Shown here piece after piece: positions 1 to 6,035 of a DNA stretch of 9,095 nt; position 1 is the first letter of the stretch, and every line of letters starts with the position of its first letter. The translations under genes and the position numbers were made by a program. Origin of the DNA: Actinomycetes bacterium (GTDB taxonomy: Bacteria; Actinomycetota; Actinomycetes; Actinomycetales; Cellulomonadaceae); contig JAEWEJ010000057.1 of assembly GCA_023389455.1 (NCBI GenBank), positions 1-9,095 of the forward strand. The letters run 5' to 3'. The notes under the pieces are model-generated. The model saw nothing but the letters and a program-made list of their open reading frames with translations. It searched no databases and had not been told where the DNA came from.

Positions 1-69
1 GACGACCTCGCCCCGCTGCTCGAGCACCACGTGCTGCCGGTGCTGGCGGGCACGACGCCGCCGGTCTGA
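1..69 (+). CDS. C-terminal end of an unidentified protein (5' end outside window)
   Basis: An open frame enters from the left edge in frame 1 and ends at TGA 67-69, giving 22 residues ending ...LAGTTPPV. The codons have G or C at nearly every third position, as in the other genes here. A GC-rich hairpin follows the stop within 7 nt, which fits a true gene end. The tail is too short to assign a family. The gene converges on the leftward amidase gene. Confidence 0.6.
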   Translation, partial: DDLAPLLEHHVLPVLAGTTPPV

Positions 70-75
70 CACGGC

Positions 76-109
76 GACCGCCGGCGGGCTCGCGAGCCCA
101 CCGGCGGTC
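76..109. terminator. GC-rich hairpin in a convergent gap, probable bidirectional terminator
   Basis: The arms GACCGCCGG (76-84) and CCGGCGGTC (101-109) pair perfectly. After one C/A mismatch the stem continues as GGGCT (86-90) with AGCCC (95-99) around a CGCG loop, for 14 paired bases. It lies between the stop of the rightward partial gene (69) and the stop of the leftward amidase (124). No T-tract follows on either strand, as is common in high-GC actinobacteria, so efficiency is uncertain. Confidence 0.6.
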
Positions 110-123
110 CACCGCCCGTCCTG

Positions 124-1257
124 CTAGACCCAGGCCGTCCAGTCGGCCTTCGGGATCAGGCAGTGCACGCCCTTCACGGAGTCCACGACCTGGCTGACCT
201 CGAAGTCGCCGGCCGCCGAGAGGTACGCCAGGGCCACGGCCCGCGGCACCCCGAACCGCACGTGCAGGAACGTCACCGCGTGACGCACCGCCTGGCGCAT
301 CGCCTCATCGAGGTCCGCGTCCATGCCGGTCGGGATCCAGTGCGTCGCCGTCTCGACGACCGGGTTGCGCAGGCCGCCGAGCGCGACGCCCGCCTGCGCA
401 GCCGGCACCACGCTCAGCCGCAGCGTCGCCCGCAACGACGCCTCGAGCGCGGTGAGCGCGACCTCGCCGTTGCCCTGCGCGAAGTGCGGGTCGCCCGCGT
501 AGAACAGGGCGCCGTCGACCGACACCGGCAGGTACAGCGTGGCGCCGACGCCGGCGTGCTTGATGTCCATGTTGCCGCCGTGGTCGCCCGGCGGCACCGA
601 GGGCACCGGTGCGGTGGTGTCCGGTGCGGTCCCCATCAGCCCGAGGAAGGGCGCGAGCCCGAACTGCACGGTGCGCCCGGGCCCGGCCTCCATGACGCCC
701 ACCTCCCGGCCGTCGCGGTGGTCGACCCACGCGAAGTGGCTCACGGACCCGTCGGTGATCATGCGGTCGACGTGCCGGGTGGGCGAGGAGTCCCGGTCCT
801 GGGGGTACTCCCCCGCCAGGGCGCCGAACCCGTGCCGGTTGCTGACGAACCCGTACGGCACGCGGTACGCGAGGTCCAGGACGTCGACCCGCAGCATGTC
901 GCCGGGCCGGGCGCCTGCCACGGCGATCGGGCCGGTCACCACGTGCGGGCCGTCGTCGGGGCCGTTGACCAGCCCGCTCGCCGCGACCTCGACCGCGTCG
1001 TCCAGCACGTCCACGTCCCCGAACTGGCGGATGTAGCGGGCCGGGTCGCGCCCCTGGTCGGCCAGCAGACCCTCGTGGGAGAGGGTGTCGAGCGTGACCG
1101 TCGCACCGTCGGCCACCTGCAGCACCGGCGTGGCGTCGGCGTTGGGCAGCCAGCCCCAGCGCACCTCGTCGGCACGCGACGGCAGGTAGTGCTCGCCGAG
1201 GACCGCGCCCTGGCCCGGCTGCAGCGTCGGGACGCCCACCACCGTCGCGGCGCTCAC
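124..1257 (-). CDS. Formamidase/acetamidase-family amidohydrolase
   Basis: A 377-residue cytoplasmic enzyme without a signal peptide. It belongs to the FmdA/AmdA family, whose members hydrolyse short amides such as formamide or acetamide to the acid and ammonia. Visible hallmarks are the N-terminal LxxPG-like and TLSHEG segments (about 12-62), VTGPIAVAGARPGD (107-120), HGGNMD (226-231), the GDPHFAQGNGE block (255-265) and the C-terminal VSQVVDSVKGVH (354-365). Length fits the family. The start chosen is GTG at 1257-1255. It overlaps the ridA stop as GTGA, and the 36 residues upstream of it are an Arg/Pro/Gly-rich shadow of ridA. A weak GGGTGG precedes it, so translation is probably coupled to ridA. 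It is the last gene of the leftward cluster. The exact amide substrate is not determinable; the family is broad. Confidence 0.9.
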   Translation of the reverse strand: MSAATVVGVPTLQPGQGAVLGEHYLPSRADEVRWGWLPNADATPVLQVADGATVTLDTLSHEGLLADQGRDPARYIRQFGDVDVLDDAVEVAASGLVNGPDDGPHVVTGPIAVAGARPGDMLRVDVLDLAYRVPYGFVSNRHGFGALAGEYPQDRDSSPTRHVDRMITDGSVSHFAWVDHRDGREVGVMEAGPGRTVQFGLAPFLGLMGTAPDTTAPVPSVPPGDHGGNMDIKHAGVGATLYLPVSVDGALFYAGDPHFAQGNGEVALTALEASLRATLRLSVVPAAQAGVALGGLRNPVVETATHWIPTGMDADLDEAMRQAVRHAVTFLHVRFGVPRAVALAYLSAAGDFEVSQVVDSVKGVHCLIPKADWTAWV

Positions 1258-1673
1258 GCCGCACCACCCGGCATGCCGACGACCAGGTCGACCTCGACCA
1301 GCGCGCCGACCGCCAGGCCGGTGACGCCGACGCAGGTGCGGCTCGGGAGCGGGTCGTCGAACCACGTCCGGTACTCCGCGTTGAACGCGTCGAAGTCGTC
1401 GAAGTCCGTCAGGTAGGCCCGGACCATGAGGGTGTCGCCCAGCTCCGCGCCCGCGGCGCGGACGACGGCCTGCAGGTTCGCCATCACCTGGCGCGTCTGC
1501 TCCACCAGGCCGCCGGCGACGAGCTGCCCCGTCGCGGGGTCGGTGGGCATCTGCCCGGTGACGAACAGCAGGTCGCCGAACTGCACGGCGTGGCTGAACG
1601 GGCCGACCTGGGGCGGCACCCCGGCCGACGGGGGGAAGACGTGGTGCGTGCGTGCTGTGCCTGCCGTGCTCAT
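1254..1673 (-). CDS. ridA: RidA-family (YjgF/YER057c/UK114) enamine/imine deaminase
   Basis: A 139-residue protein of the RidA fold, which forms trimers and hydrolyses reactive enamines/imines such as 2-aminoacrylate to ketoacids and ammonia; other members act in specific catabolic pathways. Family features are GPFSHAVQFGDLLFVTGQ (24-41), QTRQVMANLQAVVRAAGA (59-76) and the C-terminal SRTCVGVTGL...VEVDLVV. The arginine that binds the substrate carboxylate in active members is present (R112), and a glutamate (E127) lies 15 residues on, as in E. coli R105/E120. This supports a true deaminase. The start at 1673 is set by GGAGG (1684-1680), 6 nt upstream. The start lies 1 nt after the transporter stop (TGAGATG), and the gene end overlaps the amidase start. 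Its position inside a transport/amidase operon suggests a pathway-specific rather than housekeeping copy (inference). Confidence 0.93.
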   Translation of the reverse strand: MSTAGTARTHHVFPPSAGVPPQVGPFSHAVQFGDLLFVTGQMPTDPATGQLVAGGLVEQTRQVMANLQAVVRAAGAELGDTLMVRAYLTDFDDFDAFNAEYRTWFDDPLPSRTCVGVTGLAVGALVEVDLVVGMPGGAA

Positions 1674-1674
1674 C

Positions 1675-3261
1675 TCAGACCTCCGCCGAGTCCATCGCGC
1701 GGACGAAGCGACGCGTCGCCTCGACCTGCGGGTCACCGATCACCTGCTCTGCCGTGCCCTGCTCGACGACCACCCCGCCCGCCATGAAGACGACCCGGTC
1801 CGCCACCTCGCGGGCGAACCGCAGCTGGTGGGTGGCGATGATCATCGTGAGACCGCCCTGCCGCGCCAGGTTCTGGATCACGCCCAGCACCTCCGCGACG
1901 AGCTCGGGATCCAGCGCGCTGGTCGGCTCGTCGAGCAGCAGGACCTTGGGGTTGGACGCCAGCGCCCGGGCGATGCCGACGCGCTGCTGCTGACCACCGG
2001 ACATGTGCCGCGGCAGGGCGTCCGCGCGGTGCGCCATGCCCACCTGCGCCAGCAGCTCGTCGGCGCGGGCGTCGGCGTCCTCGCGGGACCACCCGTGCAC
2101 CCAGCGCAGCGGGGCCGCGACGTTCTCCCGCGCCGTGAGGTGGTGGAACAGGTTGAACTGCTGGAACACCATCCCCACACCGGCGTCGACACGCTGCTTC
2201 GCGACGTGCCGCTCGACCAGCTCGTCCCCCCGCTCGCCGTACCCGATGGCGGTGCCGCCGACCAGCACGGCGCCGCCGTCCAGGCCCTCGAGGTGGTTGA
2301 TGCAGCGCAGCAGGGTGCTCTTGCCCGAGCCGCTGGGCCCCAGCAGCGCCACCACCTCGCCCTGCCGGATCTGCAGGTCGATGCCGCGCAGCACCTCGTT
2401 CTCGCCGTAGGACTTGCGCAGGCCGAACGCCTCGATGAGCGCCTGGCCGAAGCTGCGCGGCGGCGGGTCCGCGTGGGTCAGCGGTGCCGCCTCCCCCACG
2501 CCGGCGTCCGTGCGGTCGGGGGCCCGGCGCGGGTCGGGCTCGACCGTCGCGGGCACGGCCACCGCCGGTCGGCCGAGGCGTGCCGCCCACGTCCGCAGCG
2601 AGGTCCGCGACGGACGGTCGAGGTCGAGCGCCCGCTCCACCGCGAGCTGCACCAGGGTCAGCGCCCCGGTCAGCACCAGGTACATCACCGCGGTGGCGAA
2701 GTAGATCTCGAAGTAGTCGAACGTGGCCGACGCGAGCTGCTGGGTGCGCAGCGTGAGCTCCGGGACCGCGATGATCGACGCGAGCGCCGAGTTCTTCATC
2801 GTGGTCACGGCCTCGCTGCCCAGCGCCGGGACCATCGAGCGCAGGGCCTGGGGTGCCACGACGCGACGCATGAGCAGCGTCGGCCGCATGCCCAGGGCCC
2901 GGCCCGCGGCGACCTGCCCGGGGTCGACGCCCTTGATGCCGGAGCGGAAGATCTCGGCGAAGAACACCGCCTCGTTCAGCGCCAGCGCCACGCCGCCGGC
3001 CACGAGCGGGGACAGGGTGATCCCCGCCCGTGGCAGCACGGAGAAGACGAAGACGAGCTGCAGGATCAGCGGCGTGCCGCGGTAGAGCGTCACGTACGCC
3101 CGGGCGACCCACGTCAGGGCCGTGAAGCGGGTGAGCTGCATCGCCGCGAGGAGCAGGCCCAGGACCATGCCGCCGGCGAACCCCATGGCGGTGAGCCGCA
3201 GGGTGAAGCCGATGCCCTCGAGGAGGTAGGGAAGGGTCAGGTAGTGCAGGAACTCGGTCAT
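1675..3261 (-). CDS. Fused polar amino-acid-type ABC permease and ATPase
   Basis: A single 528-residue chain. Residues 1-213 form a HisM/GltK-type permease with about five membrane spans. It has the family signature YRGTPLILQLVFVF (60-73) and an EAA-like coupling loop ending in AAGRALGM (118-125). Residues 214-272 are an Ala/Pro/Arg-rich linker. Residues 275-528 form the ATPase: Walker A GPSGSGKST (308-316), Q-loop FQQFN (366-370), signature MSGGQQQR (420-427; Met replaces the usual Leu), Walker B VLLLDEP (440-446) and H-loop ATHQL (H478). The protein would dimerise to make a full importer, since no second permease gene is present. Start ATG 3261-3259 has GAGGG (3276-3272) 10 nt upstream. The upstream neighbour is the solute-binding protein. 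The class imports polar amino acids and related compounds; the substrate is unknown. Confidence 0.93.
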   Translation of the reverse strand: MTEFLHYLTLPYLLEGIGFTLRLTAMGFAGGMVLGLLLAAMQLTRFTALTWVARAYVTLYRGTPLILQLVFVFSVLPRAGITLSPLVAGGVALALNEAVFFAEIFRSGIKGVDPGQVAAGRALGMRPTLLMRRVVAPQALRSMVPALGSEAVTTMKNSALASIIAVPELTLRTQQLASATFDYFEIYFATAVMYLVLTGALTLVQLAVERALDLDRPSRTSLRTWAARLGRPAVAVPATVEPDPRRAPDRTDAGVGEAAPLTHADPPPRSFGQALIEAFGLRKSYGENEVLRGIDLQIRQGEVVALLGPSGSGKSTLLRCINHLEGLDGGAVLVGGTAIGYGERGDELVERHVAKQRVDAGVGMVFQQFNLFHHLTARENVAAPLRWVHGWSREDADARADELLAQVGMAHRADALPRHMSGGQQQRVGIARALASNPKVLLLDEPTSALDPELVAEVLGVIQNLARQGGLTMIIATHQLRFAREVADRVVFMAGGVVVEQGTAEQVIGDPQVEATRRFVRAMDSAEV

Positions 3262-3277
3262 GGTCGGGCCGCCCTCG

Positions 3278-3306
3278 CGTCGCTGGTCAACTCGGTCGGT
3301 GCGACG
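3278..3306 (-). other. Weak stem-loop between binding-protein and permease genes
   Basis: In the 46-nt gap after the binding-protein stop, CGTCGC (3278-3283) and GCGACG (3301-3306) can form a 6-bp stem with a 17-nt loop, just before the permease ribosome-binding site (3276-3272). Stem-loops at this place in importer operons often protect the 3' end of the binding-protein message and give it higher expression than the membrane part. This one is short and could be chance. Confidence 0.25.
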
Positions 3307-3307
3307 G

Positions 3308-4234
3308 TCAGCCGACGCTCAGCACGGTGGGCTCGGCCAGCGCGTTCTCGTCGAGGGACCACTTCCCGGCCAGCTCGTCCTGCAGGCCCGAGTCCTGGAT
3401 CTCGACGAGCGCGGCCTGGACGGCGTCACGGAAGGCGTGGTCGCCCTGCAGGACGCCGATGCCGATCTCGTAGTCGAGCATCACGGTCTCGGCGGTGTCG
3501 AGGTCGTCCGGGTGCTGCGCGACGTAGCCCCGCACGGTGTTGACGTCGTTGATGTAGGCGTCGGCGCGGCCGGCGAGGATCGCCTGCACGCAGTCGGCGC
3601 TGGAGTCGAAGAGGCTGACCGTGGGCGCCTCGAGGCCGGCGGCCTCGCACTCGGGGACCAGCGCCTCGACCAGCGGGACCTCGACGTAGCCCTTGTTCAG
3701 GGCGACGGTGGTGCCGCACAGCGAGGTGTCGATGCCGGTGATGCCCTGCGGGTTGCCCGTGGTCACGAGGATCCCGTCGAAGACCTTGGAGTAGCTGATG
3801 AAGTCGACGCCGCCGTGGGCGCGCTCCTGCGTGGCGTACAGGTTGGAGATGATCCAGTCGGCCTGGCCGCTGGCGACCGTGGGCACGAGCTCGGAGAACC
3901 CGACCGGCAGGTAGTCGACGTCGAAGCCGAGGCAGTCGCCGATCGCCTCGCCCAGGTCGATGTCGAAGCCCATGAACTCGTCGGGGTTCTCGGGGTTGAC
4001 GACCTCGTAGCCGGGGGTGTGCGGGTTCAGCGCGTTGGTCTTGGTCGTGCCCACCAGGTCGGGGTTCTGCTCGCGCAGCTCGACGCACGCGGCGGAGTCG
4101 GCGAGCTCGGGGTAGGTGACCTCGCCGGCGCCCTCGGCGGCCGAGCTGGAGCCTGCGCACGCCGTCAGGGCGAGCAGCGCGGCGATCGCGCCGGTGGTGA
4201 GGACTGCCGTGCGGGGGTTCTTCGTGGTGCGCAT
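3308..4234 (-). CDS. Lipoprotein family-3 extracellular solute-binding protein
   Basis: A 308-residue binding protein that captures the substrate outside the membrane for the fused transporter downstream. The start has basic residues (MRTTKNPR), a hydrophobic segment and the lipobox LTAC with Cys26, so it should be a lipid-anchored lipoprotein. The body matches SBP_bac_3: GFDIDLGEAIGDCLG (89-103), LVPTVASGQADWIISN (117-131), TQERAHGGVDFISYS (135-149) and AGRADAYIND (221-230). R138 and D230 sit where this family grips the ligand carboxylate and amino groups, which favours an amino-acid-like ligand. The mature part has five further cysteines. The ATG at 4234 is chosen over far-upstream in-frame starts because of the signal peptide and GGAAGG (4248-4243), 8 nt upstream. 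It is the first gene of the leftward operon. Confidence 0.95.
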   Translation of the reverse strand: MRTTKNPRTAVLTTGAIAALLALTACAGSSSAAEGAGEVTYPELADSAACVELREQNPDLVGTTKTNALNPHTPGYEVVNPENPDEFMGFDIDLGEAIGDCLGFDVDYLPVGFSELVPTVASGQADWIISNLYATQERAHGGVDFISYSKVFDGILVTTGNPQGITGIDTSLCGTTVALNKGYVEVPLVEALVPECEAAGLEAPTVSLFDSSADCVQAILAGRADAYINDVNTVRGYVAQHPDDLDTAETVMLDYEIGIGVLQGDHAFRDAVQAALVEIQDSGLQDELAGKWSLDENALAEPTVLSVG

Positions 4235-4261
4235 CGCGGGTGCCTTCCAGTCGCCGGGCAC

Positions 4262-4301
4262 CGGCGTCGAGGCCTCACCGAACGGGGGTGCCTCGACGCC
4301 G
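4262..4301 (-). promoter_or_regulatory. Perfect 12-bp leader stem-loop in the binding-protein mRNA
   Basis: CGGCGTCGAGGC (4262-4273) and GCCTCGACGCCG (4290-4301) are exact reverse complements around a 16-nt loop. Three further pairs (ACC 4277-4279 with GGT 4287-4289) are possible after a bulge. The hairpin would lie in the 5' leader of the leftward transcript, downstream of the predicted start point and 13 nt upstream of the ribosome-binding site (4248-4243). No U-tract follows it, so it looks more like a stability or translation element than an intrinsic attenuator. No known riboswitch was recognised. Confidence 0.6.
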
Positions 4302-4316
4302 CCGTTGGTGTCTCTC

Positions 4317-4333
4317 GGTCCGATGGTCTGACC
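4317..4333. promoter_or_regulatory. Operator A, predicted GntR/FadR-type site for the leftward operon
   Basis: GGTCCGATGGTCTGACC is a 17-bp imperfect inverted repeat (arms of 7, one mismatch). Its right half contains the 9-bp palindrome GGTCTGACC (4325-4333), which matches the TGGTCNGACCA type of site known for FadR-family regulators. It matches the reverse complement of operator B at 16 of 17 positions. It lies just downstream of the predicted leftward start point, a position that suits repression. The obvious binder is the GntR protein encoded at 4515-5210. Confidence 0.7.
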
Positions 4334-4344
4334 GATGAGGCATG

Positions 4345-4372
4345 AACGTAGACGCGCCCCGGAGGGTGAAAA
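4345..4372 (-). promoter_or_regulatory. Predicted promoter of the leftward transport/amidase operon
   Basis: On the minus strand, TTTTCA (4372-4367) and TACGTT (4350-4345) are separated by 16 nt, resembling -35 and -10 boxes of the main sigma factor. The stretch is AT-richer than its surroundings. A start near 4338 would place operator A immediately inside the transcript and give a leader of about 100 nt containing the 12-bp stem-loop. This is assigned by eye only. Confidence 0.4.
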
Positions 4373-4400
4373 CGGATATCCCGGACCTGGAAACACACTG

Positions 4401-4429
4401 TTTACCGAGCCGACCCAGGGCGAAACATT
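4401..4429 (+). promoter_or_regulatory. Possible promoter of the GntR regulator gene
   Basis: TTTACC (4401-4406) and AACATT (4424-4429) are 17 nt apart and give a weak -35/-10 match. Operator B starts at the very next base, so a bound repressor would cover the start region and allow autoregulation. TAGCGT (4459-4464) is an alternative -10 box but has no good -35. Confidence is low. Confidence 0.3.
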
Positions 4430-4446
4430 GGTCAGACCATCTGACC
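4430..4446. promoter_or_regulatory. Operator B, predicted GntR/FadR-type site for the regulator gene
   Basis: GGTCAGACCATCTGACC is a perfect 17-bp inverted repeat (arms GGTCAGA and TCTGACC around CCA). It contains the 11-bp palindrome TGGTCAGACCA (4429-4439), an exact fit to the FadR-type core. Its reverse complement differs from operator A at one base, and the similarity continues 4 bp beyond (19 of 21 overall). The centres of the two operators are 113 bp apart, which would permit looping or coordinated control of the divergent promoters. Confidence 0.75.
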
Positions 4447-4514
4447 GCATCTCGTTGCTAGCGTGCCGGTACGCACACTCCCCGCATCGACGACGGCACC
4501 GAAGGAGCACCCTC

Positions 4515-5210
4515 GTGACGACACCGGTCCCGCCGTTGGCGCGCAGGTCACCGACCATCTCGGTCACCCTGGCCGCGCACCTGGAACGCCTCATCGCCAC
4601 CGGTGAGCTCGCCCCCGGGCAGCGGCTCCCGGGTGAGCGCGAGCTCGCCGAGCAGCTCGCCGTCTCCCGCGCGTCGCTGCGCGAGGCGATGTTCGAGCTC
4701 GAGTCCAAGCACCTCGTCGAGCGGCGGCCCGGCCGCGGCACCGTGGTCGTCGAGACGTCGGCCGAGCAGCGCGACCTCGAGGGCCTGAATGCGGGGACGA
4801 GCGGCGACGCGAGCGCCGACGCCGCCGAGCTGCGGCTCATCGTCGAGCCGTCCGTGGCCGGGCTCGCCGCCCGCCGGGCCACGTCCGCGAACCTCCTGCA
4901 GCTGCACGACGTCCTCGACGCGTCGCAGGGTCCGCTCAGCGCCGCGCGCTCCGTCGAGCTGGACCTGGAGTTCCACCTGCTGCTCGCCCAGGCGGCCCGC
5001 AACCCGCTGCTCACGACCCTGCACGGACTCATGGCCGACTGGACCCTGCCCGTGCGCCGCCGTTCCCACGCCACCAAGGCCGCCCGCGCGCGCTCGCTCG
5101 CCGGGCACCAGGCGATCTACGACGCGGTGGAGGCGCACGACGCCGACGCCGCCACGGCGGCGATGCGCGAGCACCTGACCGACATCCACACCCAGCTGAA
5201 GGACACCTGA
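4515..5210 (+). CDS. GntR-family transcriptional regulator, FadR/FCD subfamily
   Basis: A 231-residue DNA-binding regulator. The N-terminal winged helix-turn-helix (about 15-80) shows GELAPGQRLPGERELAEQL, SRASLREAM and a wing with ERRPGRGT. The C-terminal FCD ligand domain (about 103-228) starts with AELRLIVEPSVAGLAARRAT. It keeps the metal-binding set of its family: D150 and H154 (DLEFH), H198 (GHQAIYDAV) and H220 (MREHL). This suggests a metal-assisted site for a small carboxylate. The GTG at 4515 is chosen because GAAGGAG (4501-4507) lies 7 nt upstream. The ATG at 4335 would put 60 extra residues inside the promoter and operator B. It is divergent from the transport operon and overlaps the next gene by 1 nt. 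It is likely a ligand-relieved repressor of both transcripts (inference). Confidence 0.95.
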   Translation: MTTPVPPLARRSPTISVTLAAHLERLIATGELAPGQRLPGERELAEQLAVSRASLREAMFELESKHLVERRPGRGTVVVETSAEQRDLEGLNAGTSGDASADAAELRLIVEPSVAGLAARRATSANLLQLHDVLDASQGPLSAARSVELDLEFHLLLAQAARNPLLTTLHGLMADWTLPVRRRSHATKAARARSLAGHQAIYDAVEAHDADAATAAMREHLTDIHTQLKDT

Positions 5211-5971
5211 TGCGCCGCCCCACCACCGCCGGCCTGTACACCTCCGGCCTGCTGCTCCTCACCGCGGCGACCGGCGCCATCGACGCCGTGAGCTTCCTCG
5301 CCCTGGACGGCGTCTTCACCGGCAACATGACCGGCAACGTGCTGTTCCTGGCGTTCGCCCTGGTCGGCGTCGAGGGCATCCCGCTGCTCAACAACGCCTT
5401 CGCGCTCGTCGGGTTCGCGCTCGGCTCGGTGCTCGGCGGGCGGCTCGTGCGGCGGGGTCACCCCGTGGGGCTGCCGGTGCGCAGCGCCTGGCTGCTGGGC
5501 GCCGGGACCGCGCTGGTGTTCGTGCTCGTCGGCGTGTGGGCCGTGGTCGGCGACCTGGCGCCCGCCGGGCAGATCACGCTCACCGCCGTGCTCGCCGCGC
5601 TCATGGGCGCGCAGGTCGCCGCGGTGAAGCCCGTCGGCAACACCGACATCACCACCGTCGTCGTCACCAGCACCCTCGCCAACGTCACGCGGGAGAGCCG
5701 CCTGGGTGGCGGGCGCCAGACGCCGAGCCAGTGGCGGCACCGGACCTTCGCCATCCTCGCGATGGGCGCGGGTGCCGCGCTGGGTGCCGCGGTGCTGCGC
5801 CTGGCCGACGGCCCGGTCGCGCTGGCAGCGTCGGGGGTCGTGTTCGCCGCCGGGGTCGCGGCGCTGCTGGTCGCCCGGGCCGACCAGCAGCGGCGGGCAC
5901 GGCAGGAGCGGCCCGCCGCGGCGGGGACGGCCGAGGACGTGCGCCCGACGCAGGTGCTCGCCGCGCGCTGA
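5210..5971 (+). CDS. DUF1275 (YoaK-type) integral membrane protein
   Basis: A 253-residue membrane protein with about six hydrophobic spans (roughly 10-32, 43-54, 62-80, 92-115, 122-140 and 180-222, the last region probably two spans). The conserved TGNMTGN motif (37-43) and the segment GAQVAAVKPVGNTDITTVVVTS (133-154) mark it as the YoaK/DUF1275 family. No biochemical role of that family is firmly established as far as I know. The ATG shares one base with the GntR stop (TGATG) and AAGGA (5199-5203) lies 6 nt upstream, so it is co-transcribed and probably translationally coupled with the regulator. That link suggests a role in the same stimulus, perhaps transport of the substrate or a product (inference). 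The tail is charged and cytoplasm-like. Confidence 0.9.
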   Translation: MRRPTTAGLYTSGLLLLTAATGAIDAVSFLALDGVFTGNMTGNVLFLAFALVGVEGIPLLNNAFALVGFALGSVLGGRLVRRGHPVGLPVRSAWLLGAGTALVFVLVGVWAVVGDLAPAGQITLTAVLAALMGAQVAAVKPVGNTDITTVVVTSTLANVTRESRLGGGRQTPSQWRHRTFAILAMGAGAALGAAVLRLADGPVALAASGVVFAAGVAALLVARADQQRRARQERPAAAGTAEDVRPTQVLAAR

Positions 5972-6012
5972 GGCCCCGGCGGCGGGGAACGGACGACGTG
6001 AGGCGGACCGTC

Positions 6013-6035
6013 CCGGGTGCGGCGCCCGGTACCCG
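6013..6035. terminator. Weak hairpin in the gap between convergent genes
   Basis: The 64-nt gap between the stops at 5971 and 6036 contains CCGGG (6013-6017) pairing with CCCGG (6025-6029), or alternatively CGGGT (6014-6018) pairing with ACCCG (6031-6035). A second short hairpin, CCCCG/CGGGG, lies at 5974-5987. None has a T-tract. One of them may serve both genes, but each is short enough to be chance in this base composition. Confidence 0.3.

Noticed and set aside
163..1416. Long rightward open frame (417 codons) opposite the amidase and ridA genes
   Set aside because: Arg/His/Val-rich composition with no family motif. It is the mirror frame of high-GC coding DNA, and the opposite strand has clear amidase and RidA motifs.
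1426..3543. Rightward open frame of 705 codons spanning the transporter region
   Set aside because: It lies antisense to the fused permease-ATPase, whose motifs are unambiguous. The translation is low-complexity Arg/Gln/Ala-rich.
4391..4403. AAACACACTGTTT, a 5-bp inverted repeat in the control region
   Set aside because: The arms are short and in an AT-richer promoter stretch, so chance is likely. There is no second copy in the window.
4389..4426. GAAAC-containing elements resembling a GlnR nitrogen-control box
   Set aside because: GGAAAC (4389-4394) and CGAAAC (4421-4426) are 32 bp apart and lack the partner GTNAC half at 6-nt spacing, so the match to the actinobacterial GlnR box is not supported.
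4335..4514. 60-residue N-terminal extension of the GntR regulator from ATG 4335
   Set aside because: It would be encoded across both predicted promoters and operator B. The GTG at 4515 has a strong ribosome-binding site and the normal length for the family.
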